In this document: piece after piece, positions 63,710 through 64,000 of the stretch | Position numbering within the stretch: the first letter of the stretch is position 1 | Layout of the letters: each line of letters opens with the position of its first letter | From: Saccharomyces mikatae IFO 1815 | Lineage: Eukaryota; Ascomycota; Saccharomycetes; Saccharomycetales; Saccharomycetaceae | DNA length: 64,000 nucleotides | NCBI RefSeq assembly: GCF_947241705.1 | Contig: NC_079265.1 | Coordinates: 670,497-734,496, forward strand | Direction of reading: 5' to 3' | The notes under the pieces: model-generated | The model's database searches: none | What the model was told of the DNA's origin: nothing | What the model saw: only the letters and a program-made list of their open reading frames with translations | Made by a program: the position numbers and the translations under genes

Positions 63710-64000
63710 GTGTGGGTGTGGTGTGTGGGTGTGGGTGTAGGTGTGGGTGTGGGTGTGGGTGTGGTGTGTGTGTGGGTGTGGGTGTGGGTGTGGTGTGGGT
63801 GTGGTGTGTGGTGTGTGTGTGGGTGTGGGTGTGGTGTGTGGGTGTGGTGTGTGGGTGTGGTGTGGGTGTGGTGTGTGGTGTGTGGGTGTGGGTGTGGTGT
63901 GGGTGTGGGTGTGGGTGTGGGTGTGGGTGTGGGTGTGGGTGTGGGTGTGGGTGTGGGGTGTGGGGTGTGGGTGTGGGTGTGGGTGTGGGTGTGGGTGTGG
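63710..64000 (+). repeat. Telomeric TG1-3-type repeat, chromosome end
   Basis: About 290 bp of GTGGGT, GTGTGG and GTGTGTGG permutations running off the window end, G-rich strand 3' outward as required at a right telomere. The inner part is heterogeneous in the usual Saccharomyces way. The outermost ~100 bp is almost pure GTGGGT hexamer with two TGGGG variants. No Y' element intervenes. Confidence 0.95.

Noticed and set aside
63342-63740. 132-codon frame of Asp, Gly and Ser
   Set aside because: A translation of the GTGATR repeat; ends inside telomeric repeat. No gene.

Overview
This window is the right-hand end of a budding-yeast chromosome, running from ordinary chromosomal genes at base 1 into telomeric TG repeats at base 64000. 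Gene content and order match the right end of Saccharomyces chromosome X: MCM22, TIM8, TTI2, MET5, IML1, HOM6, HIR3, IPA1, YJR142W, PMT4, MGM101, RPS4A, HMS2, BAT2, YJR149W, DAN1, DAN4, DAL5, PGU1, THI11. The proteins are clearly orthologous to those of S. cerevisiae but differ at many positions. Fast-evolving ones such as Mcm22 and Yjr149w differ most, as far as I can judge from memory. I infer a Saccharomyces species other than S. cerevisiae (perhaps of the S. mikatae/jurei/kudriavzevii/arboricola group), not a standard laboratory strain.

Layout. Bases 1-32500 are compact housekeeping DNA: kinetochore, mitochondrial import, PIKK assembly, sulfite reduction, TORC1 control, homoserine synthesis, histone gene repression, mRNA 3'-end formation, O-mannosylation, mtDNA maintenance, ribosome and branched-chain amino acids. 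RPS4A is the only gene seen with an intron. Bases 32900-39400 hold two tandem anaerobic cell-wall mannoprotein genes, DAN1 and DAN4; DAN4 carries a long serine-rich minisatellite. A gene-poor stretch of about 4 kb precedes DAL5 (allantoate uptake) and PGU1 (pectin breakdown).

From about 47000 the subtelomere begins and the order departs from S. cerevisiae. YJR154W and AAD10 are absent between PGU1 and THI11. Beyond THI11 lies a block that in S. cerevisiae is at the LEFT end of chromosome X: HXT8, IMA5, REE1, a broken YJL218W and a broken HXT9/HXT11. It is in the mirror orientation expected if a left subtelomere had been moved onto the right arm. The two outermost genes are decayed and the three inner ones intact. 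This gives a small sugar module: a hexose transporter and an isomaltase sharing a promoter that contains four Rgt1-type sites, plus REE1.

Bases 57600-61400 hold a small secreted protein of unknown function, an old Ty delta LTR, and a cysteine-rich secreted-protein gene broken by three amber codons. Then come the 3' part of an IMD (IMP dehydrogenase) gene, an X element, an exact 14-bp x 7 array with forkhead-like sites, a TAGGG-rich patch, an unusual GTGATR minisatellite, and about 290 bp of very regular telomere repeat. The most novel structure is in the last kilobase and in the two secreted-protein loci.
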